This document shows positions 44,378 through 53,691 of a stretch of DNA of 64,000 nt, piece by piece (positions within the stretch are counted from its first letter, which is position 1; each line of letters opens with the position of its first letter). Below the pieces are notes generated by a model. It did no database searches. It was given only the letters and a program-made list of their open reading frames with translations, and was not told where the DNA came from. The DNA is taken from assembly GCA_037962975.1 (NCBI GenBank), contig CM075669.1:247665351-247729350 (forward strand). Reading direction: 5' to 3'. A program made the translations under genes and the position numbers. The DNA is from Clitoria ternatea. Lineage: Eukaryota > Streptophyta > Magnoliopsida > Fabales > Fabaceae.

Positions 44378-46637
44378 TGTGAACACCTCTTTTTGTCCGG
44401 CCAATTGGTATAGTTCCATCCTTTGGGCACTCTCTGCTGCGCATGGTGCACTTAGAAATTCATAACTCCTTCATACGACCTTCGATTTGCGCAAACCCGG
44501 TCTCAAAATTTCCGTAACAGAATTGTCTACGACTTTTGTGAAGACCTTGAAGGCTATATCCTTACCAATTGGTACAGTTTTAATAATCTTCCTAGACTTG
44601 TTCCAGTTTCATGACTACTCTGCACATCTTTAGGAAAAAATTCATATCTCTCTCATATGATACCGAAATGGCTCCATTCTTTTTTCTGTGGCTTCATATC
44701 AAATATATCTACAAATTTCATGAAGGGTACCAAAGCTAATTCTCTACCCATTTTGCCCAGTGAATTTATTTTGCATGCAAAGGTATTTTCGTCATAGTCT
44801 GGAGCAGTTTTCGTAGATGAGTCATATCTCCCTCGTTTCTTGATGAAAATTTTTGTGCCATATATAAAATTAAAGCTAAGAGAAAGATCTATAAAATTCA
44901 TGAAGGGCACAAAAGCTAATTCTCTACCAATTTTGCCCAGTGAATTTATTTTACATGCAAAGGTATTTTCGTCACAGTCTGGAGCAGTTTTCGTAGATGA
45001 GTCATATCTCCCTCGTTTCTTGATGAAAATTTTTGTGCCATATATCAAATTAAAGCTAAGAGAAAGATCTACAACTTTCATGTTGGACTCTTTTTCAAAT
45101 TGGGCACGCATCAGCCCTCAAATGCACGAGCAATTTTGTGATGGTGGGCAAGGCACTAAAGATCATAATGGAGCACATAAGTTGATAATGGAGCACCATG
45201 GACTTGTTAATTGAAGAGTGCAACCTCCATTACAATTAATTATTGCATTGGCTTGCTTTTAGAATGCTATAAATAGGCACCATGAGCATTCATTCAAGAC
45301 ATGAATTGCAAAAGAGAGAATTCATTCTCCATTTTCCCCTTCTCTGTTTTTCTTCTTCATCATTCTTCATTCAAGAAAAAATTCCTTCTTCATTGGTTGC
45401 CTTCTCTGTTCTTCTTCTTCTTCAGTTAGTTCTTCATTTCCGGCTCAGCGCGTTTACCACAGATTTTAATTCCAGCACCACTACAACACCGCCACTGTTT
45501 CCAACATCCAACTACAACACCGGCTCATAATCCTCCACACCGGTTCCTTTCTGTTCCTTATTTCCTTTATTTTCATCATTTATTTTCCTGCCAAATTTCT
45601 GCCTGTTGGTTATGGTTTTCTGTGTAGTATAGCTTATATTGTCAATACTTACCCTTTACCCCTAAAAAAAAAATAAAAAATAAAAAAATAAAAAAATAAA
45701 AATAAAATAATTATAATAATAATAAATAATAAGTAATAAGTTTTGCATATGTTTTATTTTCTAGCCTAAAAATTTCCATTTTTTAAAACAGTGTCGTACG
45801 GGAATACCCACGTCTACACCATCTCCTTAGGATCCATACACGTGCGAAGAACTTCGTCTTGTATGAGTTCCTCACTTCAATAACTTCCATCATCATGTTC
45901 CGAGTCAAAAAAGGTTTTTTTTTTCTCTCTCTTAGAACTACGTAACCCTGATTTCTTGATAATTCAAGAATACGTAGGAGCGGGACTTTAACTCCTGTCG
46001 GGCCCATCTTTCTTTTTTTTTTATTTCCTCACTTTCATTTTTCTTTCATAAATGTTCTTCTTTTTGGTTGCTTCCGTGAAAATCAATTTAGACGTGACGT
46101 CTTGTTGATTTCCCCCTAGTTTTTGCTCAAGCCTCGCCATAATTCATAGGGAAGGGATACTTAGGACGAGACGTCCCGCTTATCTCTTTCCTATCCCTGT
46201 TTTTTTATCCGAGAATGTCTAATTTAGGCGTGACGCCTTATTAGCATTCTCTTCCCCTCTCTGTCTCATATCGAAGTCGAGTTTAATCCGGATGAAACGT
46301 TCCATTGACCTCGCTTCGACATTCTATGTTTGTACAGTTCTCTACTCCATTCTATCATTTTCAAACTAAAAGGGAAGAAACCATGTTTTATTTAAGGCTA
46401 TTTATATTGTGCTTTCAATCTTGGTACTGTCTTTGACAGGCGATGTAGGGTGCTAATACCTTCCCTACTCGTAATCGACTCCCGAACTTGGATTTCAATT
46501 TTTTTTAACCAGTGCTTTACTGAACTTAGTTTTTTCCCAATGTTTTTCCTATGGATAAAAACGTTGGTGGCGACTCCCTGTTTCATTTGACACATCCTCT
46601 CTCTTCTCGCCGCGCCGTCGCGATCCAGGTTGCGACA
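44378..46637 (+). repeat. 5' LTR of Ogre C (2260 bp)
   Basis: Begins TGTGAACACCTC and ends GGTTGCGACA. A TATA box, CTATAAATAG, is at 45267-45276, with CT-rich sequence after it. An A-rich (AAATAAA)n tract is at about 45664-45730. Near the end four related motifs with a GACGTGACGTC-like core recur at about 46088, 46161, 46221 and 46281. Confidence 0.96.
44717..45080. repeat. 180-bp tandem duplication inside the Ogre LTR
   Basis: TTCATGAAGGG at 44717 recurs at 44897 with the whole 180-bp unit repeated. The same pair is in the 3' LTR (about 59948-60310), so it predates this insertion. Because 180 is a multiple of three it creates a 152-codon open frame on the minus strand that probably codes for nothing. 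Confidence 0.9.
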
Positions 46638-46639
46638 GA

Positions 46640-46657
46640 TGGCGACTCCACTGGGGA
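46640..46657 (+). promoter_or_regulatory. primer binding site of Ogre C (tRNA-Arg type)
   Basis: TGGCGACTCCACTGGGGA begins two bases after the LTR. Ogre elements are primed by tRNA-Arg; the assignment is from family knowledge. Confidence 0.8.
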
Positions 46658-47644
46658 CGCTTAAGAGAGTCAGGCCAGTTTAGTTGAAAGCGCGTTTTTT
46701 ATATAGCCTTTGTTTAGCTTGGATTTCTTCCCCTTGTTTATTTTTATTTTTTTCCGTTAATTGTTGTGAATGTTCGTTATTATTCGCATCTTGTTATTCG
46801 TTTTATTTTCCATGTTCTGTATGATTGTTGAACCCTAGGGTAGAGGACTATGTTACTTTTCTGCAATCATTGAAACCTAGGATAGATGACTTTGTATATT
46901 TTGTTCTGTGTTTGTTCTCTGTGCAGAATGGTGTAAGGTAAAAAGGTATTGAATGCCCTTTCACACACTACACTCACAAATTACTCGCACACACTTATGA
47001 GTGGCGCCCTATACCCGGGCCCCAAATGAAACTTAAGTTAGGAGGGGTTGGTATACGGAATCGTATAGGATGTACTTCCTATCCGGTGATCGTGAGAACC
47101 CCAACTAGAGTTCGACCTCTTGTGACATACGCACCTAGTGGTTCCCCACTGTTGTGTCCCTGTCATGGGTAGGATCTTGGCTCTGGTAACCTTCTAGAAG
47201 TCTAGTATAAGCCACCCGGTGTGAAGAGTCACTTTTAGACAAGCCCTAAGGTCCAGAGAAAACCTTCAACAAAACCTGACTTAGGCCACGAAAGGGCAAA
47301 CTTTACTTTACCTTATGTCATTTTCACTTTCCTGTTATTAAAAAGGGATTATCTATCATCCAAAGATTCGCTTAGTCTTGGAAAATTTTTTGGAACACAC
47401 AAGTATTCTTCTGGTGAATAGATGATCCTCTCTTTTTTTCATGTATCTCTGAGTCTGAAGTCATAGGTTCTCCTAATCGTCAAAGGAAAAATCCAAAAAA
47501 AAATTATACTTCATTTCCCTCTGGTTGAAGTGGCAATGACGATTGGGAAAACCTACGACTTTTTGAGCTCGCATAACTGATTCCATTCTTTGTCTTGATA
47601 TTCGCAGGGGACGATTCCGAATTTGTCGGTATTTCTAAGACAGT
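46658..47644 (+). other. untranslated leader of Ogre C
   Basis: About 1 kb of T-rich sequence between PBS and ORF1, with no coding signal. It would hold the packaging signal. Confidence 0.6.
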
Positions 47645-49585
47645 ATGGAAATTAACATGGGACATAGTAATTGTGATATAGGGGTGACTGAATTGAATAA
47701 GTTATTGCACCTCAAGGCTAGGAAGGTCAATACTGACAGTTTACAAGCACTAGGGAGAAAACTGAGCTTGACACAGAAGATGACTTTCGCAAGGAAGTAT
47801 GGGAAGATCCTGAAACTTTTGGAGGTAGACGTCCAAATAGAAGCCATCACAGCTCTGGCTCAATTCTATGACCCACCTCTCCGCTGTTTCACTTTCCAAG
47901 ACTTTCAACTGGCACCCTCCATAGAAGAATTTGAACAAATATTGGGGATGCCAATGGAGGGACAAATTCCTTATCGCCATTTGGACCATCACGCGTCAAT
48001 CACTTCTGTCGCTCGTATTTTGAAGGTCCATCCTGAAATGTTAAGAGGAGTACAAATGAACAGAAACCAGATTCCTGGATTTACTAGGGAATTTCTGGAG
48101 AAACACATGCATGTCCTGGCAGAGAAGGAAGAATGGGAAGCTTTCATTGATACCTTGGCTCTCACTATTTACGGAGTTGTCTTATTCCCTAACTTAGACA
48201 ACTACGTAGATTATGATGCTATAGGTGTCTTCATCGCTCGCAAGCACAGACTGGAAAATCCCATCACAGCAGTGTTGGCCAATGTCTATTGCACCTTGGA
48301 TTTCTGCCATACCCAAGGAGGAAAGAGGATTATTTGTTGTTTGCCTGTTCTATATGTGTGGCTCACATCCCACGCTTTTCATCAACTATGCAAAGCCGAG
48401 TGTCCCATCTCTGATTTGAAATTGTGTCAGTTGACAACAAAGAATGGGCGCGAGTGGGCTAATCACCTTGTGGGCCTTACGGCAGAAAAGGTGAGGTGGT
48501 ATCCTCAATGGCTAGAAGTTGAGTCCATTATTTACAGCTGTGGAGGGTATCCGAATGTTCCTCTAATGGGGACACAAGGCTGCATCAATTATAATCCTGT
48601 TATTGCTAAGCGGCAGTTGGCTTATCCTCTACTTGGGCCGCCAGACGAAGCATTGCTTACTCCTTTCGTTGTGTACTATGCGAATGGGAATTACACCTCC
48701 ACTATTCGGGACATAGCCAATGCCTGGAAGAAGGTCCATAGGATGGGCAAAGAACTGGGGGCACGAAGCCATGCTGTGAGAATTGAATACTTAGATTGGG
48801 TGGTGAACAGAGTCTCCATTGTGAAATTGCCTTTCAAGGGCCCTTCATACCAACTTGTGGACACAGTTCCTCCGCCATGCATTATGGAGGACAAGGTTAC
48901 CATATCGCTAAGAGCCCAAATAGAAGAACTGAAGGCAAGGAATCAAGAACTGGAAGAAGACCTCTTGAAATGCCAACAAGAATGCGCCCTCCATAGGAAA
49001 GAGAACTCCGAAGGAAGACATGCTATGGAAGAAATGCGGAAAAAGAGAAAGATTGACAAAGATTACAGAATAAAACAAGATCAATGCCTTTGGGCGGCCA
49101 ATTTGCAGCTGAAGATGAAGGGTCAGCAGAGCGATGCTGTATTGGCCGAAAAACAAATTTTAAAAGACATGCTGGTACAATCCAAGGAGAAGGGAAAGGA
49201 GGCTTTGATGCAAAAAGAAATGCTACAAACCCAAGTCCACAAATTGGAGCAACAGCTTGATGAAACGATGAGAGCTTATGAGCAAGAAATACATGCTGAA
49301 CAGAAAAAAACCCTTGATGCCGAACGCCGCTGCCAAGAAGCCACACGAGCTTTGGGGACAGAGTTAGCTCAACGGGATGAAGTCATTCATTTATGGATGG
49401 ACCGTTTTGCCAAGTTGGCATACCTATCCAATGGAATCTTGGAAGATTTTCCCTCAATGTTGAAGCAGGCCGAAGGCATGGTCAATCCCCTATCCACCCC
49501 AAAGGAGATATCATCATTTTTGAACTATTGTCAAGAAAGACTTTGCAAAATGAGAGTCATGATTGCCCAAGCTAGGAATGGCTGA
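47645..49585 (+). CDS. Ogre ORF1 (646 aa), function unknown
   Basis: Open from ATG at 47645 to TGA, in the extra-ORF position that defines Ogre elements, between 5' LTR and gag. Residues about 1-400 form a globular, Trp/Cys/His-containing region (LRCFTFQDFQLAPSIEEFE, then LPVLYVWLTSHAFH and VRWYPQWLEV) that resembles plant mobile-domain-like proteins of unknown function. Residues about 415-590 are charged and heptad-like (RAQIEELKARNQELEEDLLK), a strong coiled-coil candidate, with a basic cluster MRKKRKI near 475 that could act as a nuclear signal. The intact frame shows recent selection or youth. No enzymatic motif seen. The next ORF starts about 320 bp later. Confidence 0.85.
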   Translation: MEINMGHSNCDIGVTELNKLLHLKARKVNTDSLQALGRKLSLTQKMTFARKYGKILKLLEVDVQIEAITALAQFYDPPLRCFTFQDFQLAPSIEEFEQILGMPMEGQIPYRHLDHHASITSVARILKVHPEMLRGVQMNRNQIPGFTREFLEKHMHVLAEKEEWEAFIDTLALTIYGVVLFPNLDNYVDYDAIGVFIARKHRLENPITAVLANVYCTLDFCHTQGGKRIICCLPVLYVWLTSHAFHQLCKAECPISDLKLCQLTTKNGREWANHLVGLTAEKVRWYPQWLEVESIIYSCGGYPNVPLMGTQGCINYNPVIAKRQLAYPLLGPPDEALLTPFVVYYANGNYTSTIRDIANAWKKVHRMGKELGARSHAVRIEYLDWVVNRVSIVKLPFKGPSYQLVDTVPPPCIMEDKVTISLRAQIEELKARNQELEEDLLKCQQECALHRKENSEGRHAMEEMRKKRKIDKDYRIKQDQCLWAANLQLKMKGQQSDAVLAEKQILKDMLVQSKEKGKEALMQKEMLQTQVHKLEQQLDETMRAYEQEIHAEQKKTLDAERRCQEATRALGTELAQRDEVIHLWMDRFAKLAYLSNGILEDFPSMLKQAEGMVNPLSTPKEISSFLNYCQERLCKMRVMIAQARNG

Positions 49586-49903
49586 ATATTGTAACCGTAT
49601 CTTTCAAGTAACATTGTACCTTTACAGATGAATGGAATGATGAATTAATGTGCCTTCACAGTTGTCTCATGTTAATTTCTAATATATTGTTATACTAAGT
49701 ACTTTTGAACGCGACGTTCTGGGGAAAGGTCAAGGAATACGTGTCAAATTCGGAATCGTATCCCACGAATGCCCATTTATTTTTTATTTTTCTTTTTCTT
49801 TTATCTTCTTTAACTGTTCCCTCTATTTTTTCTAACCATTTGTCATGATTCTTTAGACACTACGGGTAAGCATCCCTACGCGACCAGGCTTAGAAAGAAA
49901 CTC

Positions 49904-52900
49904 ATGGCCGAAATAGAACAAGAGAATGAAAACCTGCGAGCTGAGGTTAATCAATTGAAAGAACAAATGGCTGAAATGGCCAAGATGTTTGAAAGGAGGA
50001 TCGTAGAAAGGGATTCTTTAGCAGAAGTTGAAAATGCTAGGCAGCAATCTCCCATTCTCCAACACGCTCAAGGTCATGCTGGGGAACCGAGCTCAAACCC
50101 TGCAGGGCCTACTGTTACCGTTCGCCTTAGTAAGCCGAACCCTGCTCACATTCAACAACACTCTTTTGTTGATAAAGAAGGGAATGTTGTACCCTTCCCA
50201 CAGTATGGGTTACCCCCAGGCTATTTCCTACCACTCCAAGAGGAGCCAGATTATCAGGAAACAATCCTTCACGCGGCTCAACCAAACATCCCACCGGTCC
50301 GAAATCCTCAAACGATTCCGGTCCATACACAGGCTGAACAACCACAAGCTGCCCAAGCCACAGCTGGACACCAAGCCTCAATTCTGAATGAGAGCCTGAC
50401 ACATGTTGACCGACCAGTCAAGAGTGCTAGTCACTATGTCGTCACAGGACCAAGTACTGCCACTGCTGCTACCCAGGAAGGAAGATTAGAGTTCTTGGAA
50501 AGGCGATTAAGGGAAATGGATGAGAGGAATCGATTTGGATTAGGCAGTGCTGCACAACTCTGCCTAATTCCTGACGTTATTATTCCTCCCAAATTCAAAA
50601 CACCTGAATTTGATAAGTATCAGGGGCTGACATGTCCGAGAAACCATCTTACCATGTACTGCCGGAAGATGGCTTTGCATGCCTCCAACGACTTTCTGCT
50701 CATCCATTGTTTTCAAGATAGTTTGGCTGGAGCGCCTCTAACCTGGTATAACCATCTTGAACGTTCTCGTATACGCTGTTGGGAGGATCTAGCAGATGCT
50801 TTCATGCAGCAGTATAAGTACAATTTGGACATGGCGCCAGATAGAGTACAATTGCAGAACATGTCCAAGAAAGACAACGAGACATTCAAAGAATACGCCC
50901 AACGGTGGCGTGAAGTAGCAGCGCAAGTTGACCCACCTTTGTCTGAGAAAGAGGTGATCTCGACATTTATTGACACACTCCAATCGCCATTCTATGACAA
51001 GATGATCGGAAGTATTTCCTCCCACTTCTCCGATATCGTCACTATCGGAGAAAGAATAGAAAATGGCCTCCGGACAGGGAAGATCGCCCGAGGCCCAGCT
51101 GGGGTTAATGCAGCAAGAAGACCCTCCCATGGGGAAGGAAAGAGAAGAGAGGGAGAGACTAATCTGATCTCCCATAATCAGGGAAGAAACCAGCCAAGGC
51201 CACCTACCCCGGTCGCCTTTCCATCAACCTATCATAATACACCACATCCATATGTGGCCGCCGTTCAAACACCACATCCACCATATTTCCGCCCACCTAT
51301 CATGCGATCGCCTGCACCCCTACAGGCACCATATCAACCACCACAAGCTCCGTACCAGCAGCCACAAATGAACCCGCCAAATCCAAATCAGAGGAGGCAA
51401 AACAACGACCATGCCCCACCGCAATTTGATCCAATTCCCATCACTTACACAGAGCTTCTCCCTTACCTCATCGAAAACACGATGGTAGTACCCTGCCCTC
51501 TAAAGCCACTTCAGCCACCGTATCCTAGAGGATATGACCCGAACGCACGGTGTGATTACCACGCCGGTGCACCGGGACATTCTACTGAGAACTGCTTGGC
51601 ACTGAAGTTCAAGGTAAGGGACCTAATTCGGGCCGACTGGATAAGCTTCAAAGAAGGGAGCCCAAGCGTGACAACTAATCCCCTTCCAAACCATAAAGGA
51701 TCGGATGTCAACGCTATAGAAGGGGATGAAGATTGCATTTCCAAAGTAGAAGACATCCAGATGCCTTTGGAAACAATACACTCCCATATGCTGAAGATGG
51801 GATTAATAGAGGGGTCGTGGGGTGAAGAGCATAATGACCTCCAATCCACAAAACGAAGGGACTTCCAGGAAACCCTTCAAAGACTCATGAATGCTCGAGT
51901 CATAGAGGTCTGTAGGCACCATGAAAGACAAATAAATGTGGTACAGGAACAGAGTAAGGCACGAGTTCCGAAACCCCTGGTCGTATACTATAACAAGGAT
52001 ACGCCAGCGGCTTCAGCTCCTGCCAAGACTGTCTTCACAGTAAGGGCACCAACTCCTTTCCCCTTCCAAAGTTCCCACGCTGTGCCATGGAGGTACAATA
52101 CAGATGTGGTAGTCACTAATCCAGAGGCAGTCAACTCCATACCATCCTCCTCTATTACAAATATAACCGGAGTGGGAAAAATAACACGGAGTGGAAGAAT
52201 ATATACACCACCTGAGCCCAAGCAAGGCAAGACTACCGGAGAAGGAAAAACTGGAAAAGAAGTAGCCTCTGGCGAAACAAAGGGGGCTGTGACGGAAGAG
52301 GAAGCCCAGGAATTCCTGAAGTTTATTCGCCATAGTGACTACCAGGTGTTGGACCAATTGAACCACACCCCTGCAAAAATTTCCCTATTGTCTTTGCTAA
52401 TGAGTTCTGAACCACATCGAAACACGTTGATGAAGGTGTTGAGCGAGGCGCACGTGAAGAATAATTTACCCGTCGAACAATTTAGGGGCATAGTGGGGCA
52501 GATCGTTGCCAATAATTACTTGACCTTCACAGATGAGGAAGTACCTATTGAAGGAAGGGGGCACAACAAAGCTCTCCATATTTCTGTGAAATATCGGGAT
52601 TATATCCTGGCAAAAGTACTTGTGGATAATGGATCTTCTCTAAACGTCATGCCAAAATCCACGTTGGCAAAATTACCTTTCGACGGAACATACATGAGGC
52701 CTAGCTCTATGGTTGTGCGGGCTTTTGATGGGACACGCAGGGAAGTCGTTGGAGAAATTGAATTGCCTATACAAGTCGGGCCCTGTACTTTCCAGGTACT
52801 CTTCCAAGTAATGGATATTGCGCCCGCCTACAGCTGTTTATTAGGGCGACCCTGGATCCATTCGGCAGGGGTGGTCCCCTCCACGCTGCACCAAAGACTA

Positions 52901-53482
52901 AAATACATCATCGACAACAAGTTTGTGACTGTTTCTGGGGAGGAGGACCTTTTGGTCAGCAAACCCATATCCACTCCGTACATCGAGGCCGCCGAGGAAG
53001 CCCTCGAAACATCCTTCCAAGCCTTGGAGATTGCCAATGCAACAAGCATTGTGAAAATGTCTTTCCCCAACGTACCTCTAATGGTGACGCTGAACATGTT
53101 GCGGAAAGGGTACCAACCCGGAAAAGGATTGGGGCGGGATTTAGAAGGCATAACTCAACCGGTGAGTCTCCCGGAAAATAAAAACAGATATGGTTTGGGA
53201 TATGAGCCCACTGTGATGGATAAGAAAAGGGTTGAAGAGGAAAAGAAGGGGAGGAGAGTTGCTCGCCTTACTGGTCAAGAGATCAACACTGCAAGAATCC
53301 CTATCTGCGATCTCTATCAAAGCTTTAAGAGCGCCAGAGTGATATATCCGGATCAAGTTTCCATGGTGGAGAATGAGCCTGACCTCAATGTGGAGCTGGT
53401 TCATGCTTGCCATCCAGATCAAGAGCTGAGCAATTGGGAAATCATGGAGTTCCCTACAACCATTAACGTTCTATCAGAGTAA
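49904..53482 (+). CDS. Ogre gag-protease (1192 aa) with G-patch
   Basis: Starts ATGGCCGAAATAGAA with a coiled-coil (EIEQENENLRAEVNQLKEQ), then a Pro/Gln-rich linker. The gag core is at about residues 225-390 (PLTWYNHL, FKEYAQRWREVAAQVDP). A Pro-rich region follows (about 420-510), then a zinc-knuckle-like CDYHAGAPGHSTENC at about 548-562. The aspartic protease has LVDNGSSLNVMP with Asp908 and LLGRPWIHSAG downstream. A G-patch-like glycine motif (GYQPGKGLG...NRYGLGYEP) lies at about 1066-1105. The frame ends in TAA at 53480-53482. It is in the same frame as pol, and a splice donor overlaps the stop. Confidence 0.92.
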   Translation: MAEIEQENENLRAEVNQLKEQMAEMAKMFERRIVERDSLAEVENARQQSPILQHAQGHAGEPSSNPAGPTVTVRLSKPNPAHIQQHSFVDKEGNVVPFPQYGLPPGYFLPLQEEPDYQETILHAAQPNIPPVRNPQTIPVHTQAEQPQAAQATAGHQASILNESLTHVDRPVKSASHYVVTGPSTATAATQEGRLEFLERRLREMDERNRFGLGSAAQLCLIPDVIIPPKFKTPEFDKYQGLTCPRNHLTMYCRKMALHASNDFLLIHCFQDSLAGAPLTWYNHLERSRIRCWEDLADAFMQQYKYNLDMAPDRVQLQNMSKKDNETFKEYAQRWREVAAQVDPPLSEKEVISTFIDTLQSPFYDKMIGSISSHFSDIVTIGERIENGLRTGKIARGPAGVNAARRPSHGEGKRREGETNLISHNQGRNQPRPPTPVAFPSTYHNTPHPYVAAVQTPHPPYFRPPIMRSPAPLQAPYQPPQAPYQQPQMNPPNPNQRRQNNDHAPPQFDPIPITYTELLPYLIENTMVVPCPLKPLQPPYPRGYDPNARCDYHAGAPGHSTENCLALKFKVRDLIRADWISFKEGSPSVTTNPLPNHKGSDVNAIEGDEDCISKVEDIQMPLETIHSHMLKMGLIEGSWGEEHNDLQSTKRRDFQETLQRLMNARVIEVCRHHERQINVVQEQSKARVPKPLVVYYNKDTPAASAPAKTVFTVRAPTPFPFQSSHAVPWRYNTDVVVTNPEAVNSIPSSSITNITGVGKITRSGRIYTPPEPKQGKTTGEGKTGKEVASGETKGAVTEEEAQEFLKFIRHSDYQVLDQLNHTPAKISLLSLLMSSEPHRNTLMKVLSEAHVKNNLPVEQFRGIVGQIVANNYLTFTDEEVPIEGRGHNKALHISVKYRDYILAKVLVDNGSSLNVMPKSTLAKLPFDGTYMRPSSMVVRAFDGTRREVVGEIELPIQVGPCTFQVLFQVMDIAPAYSCLLGRPWIHSAGVVPSTLHQRLKYIIDNKFVTVSGEEDLLVSKPISTPYIEAAEEALETSFQALEIANATSIVKMSFPNVPLMVTLNMLRKGYQPGKGLGRDLEGITQPVSLPENKNRYGLGYEPTVMDKKRVEEEKKGRRVARLTGQEINTARIPICDLYQSFKSARVIYPDQVSMVENEPDLNVELVHACHPDQELSNWEIMEFPTTINVLSE

Positions 53483-53691
53483 TCACTGTATTTCATAATT
53501 TGGTGGTCCCCTTGCTATGCCCAAGGCTCCGGGACCCATTTTGTAATAAGGGCAAAACTTGTTTACTTTGTTTTTGAAAATCAATGAACACATTTTTTAT
53601 TTCCCATCACCTCATCTTTGTGCATTCTCTGTTTCTTAAACCTTTCACTTGCTTGCTTCTCTTTTCACTTTATAATATAACCCGAATGCAG
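53479..53691 (+). other. putative 213-nt intron between protease and RT
   Basis: The donor GA|GTAATCAC overlaps the last codon of gag-protease. The acceptor CCCGAATGCAG lies after a T-rich tract. The length is 71 x 3 and the interval contains in-frame stops starting with the TAA at 53480. Removing it joins gag-protease and pol in one frame. Ogre elements of legumes are reported to splice an intron at this position. Confidence 0.75.

Noticed and set aside
44653..45111. 152-codon minus-strand reading frame in the Ogre LTR with an internally repeated protein (same at 59883-60341)
   Set aside because: It is a by-product of the 180-bp duplication, whose length is a multiple of three. No start context or family match, and it runs against LTR transcription.
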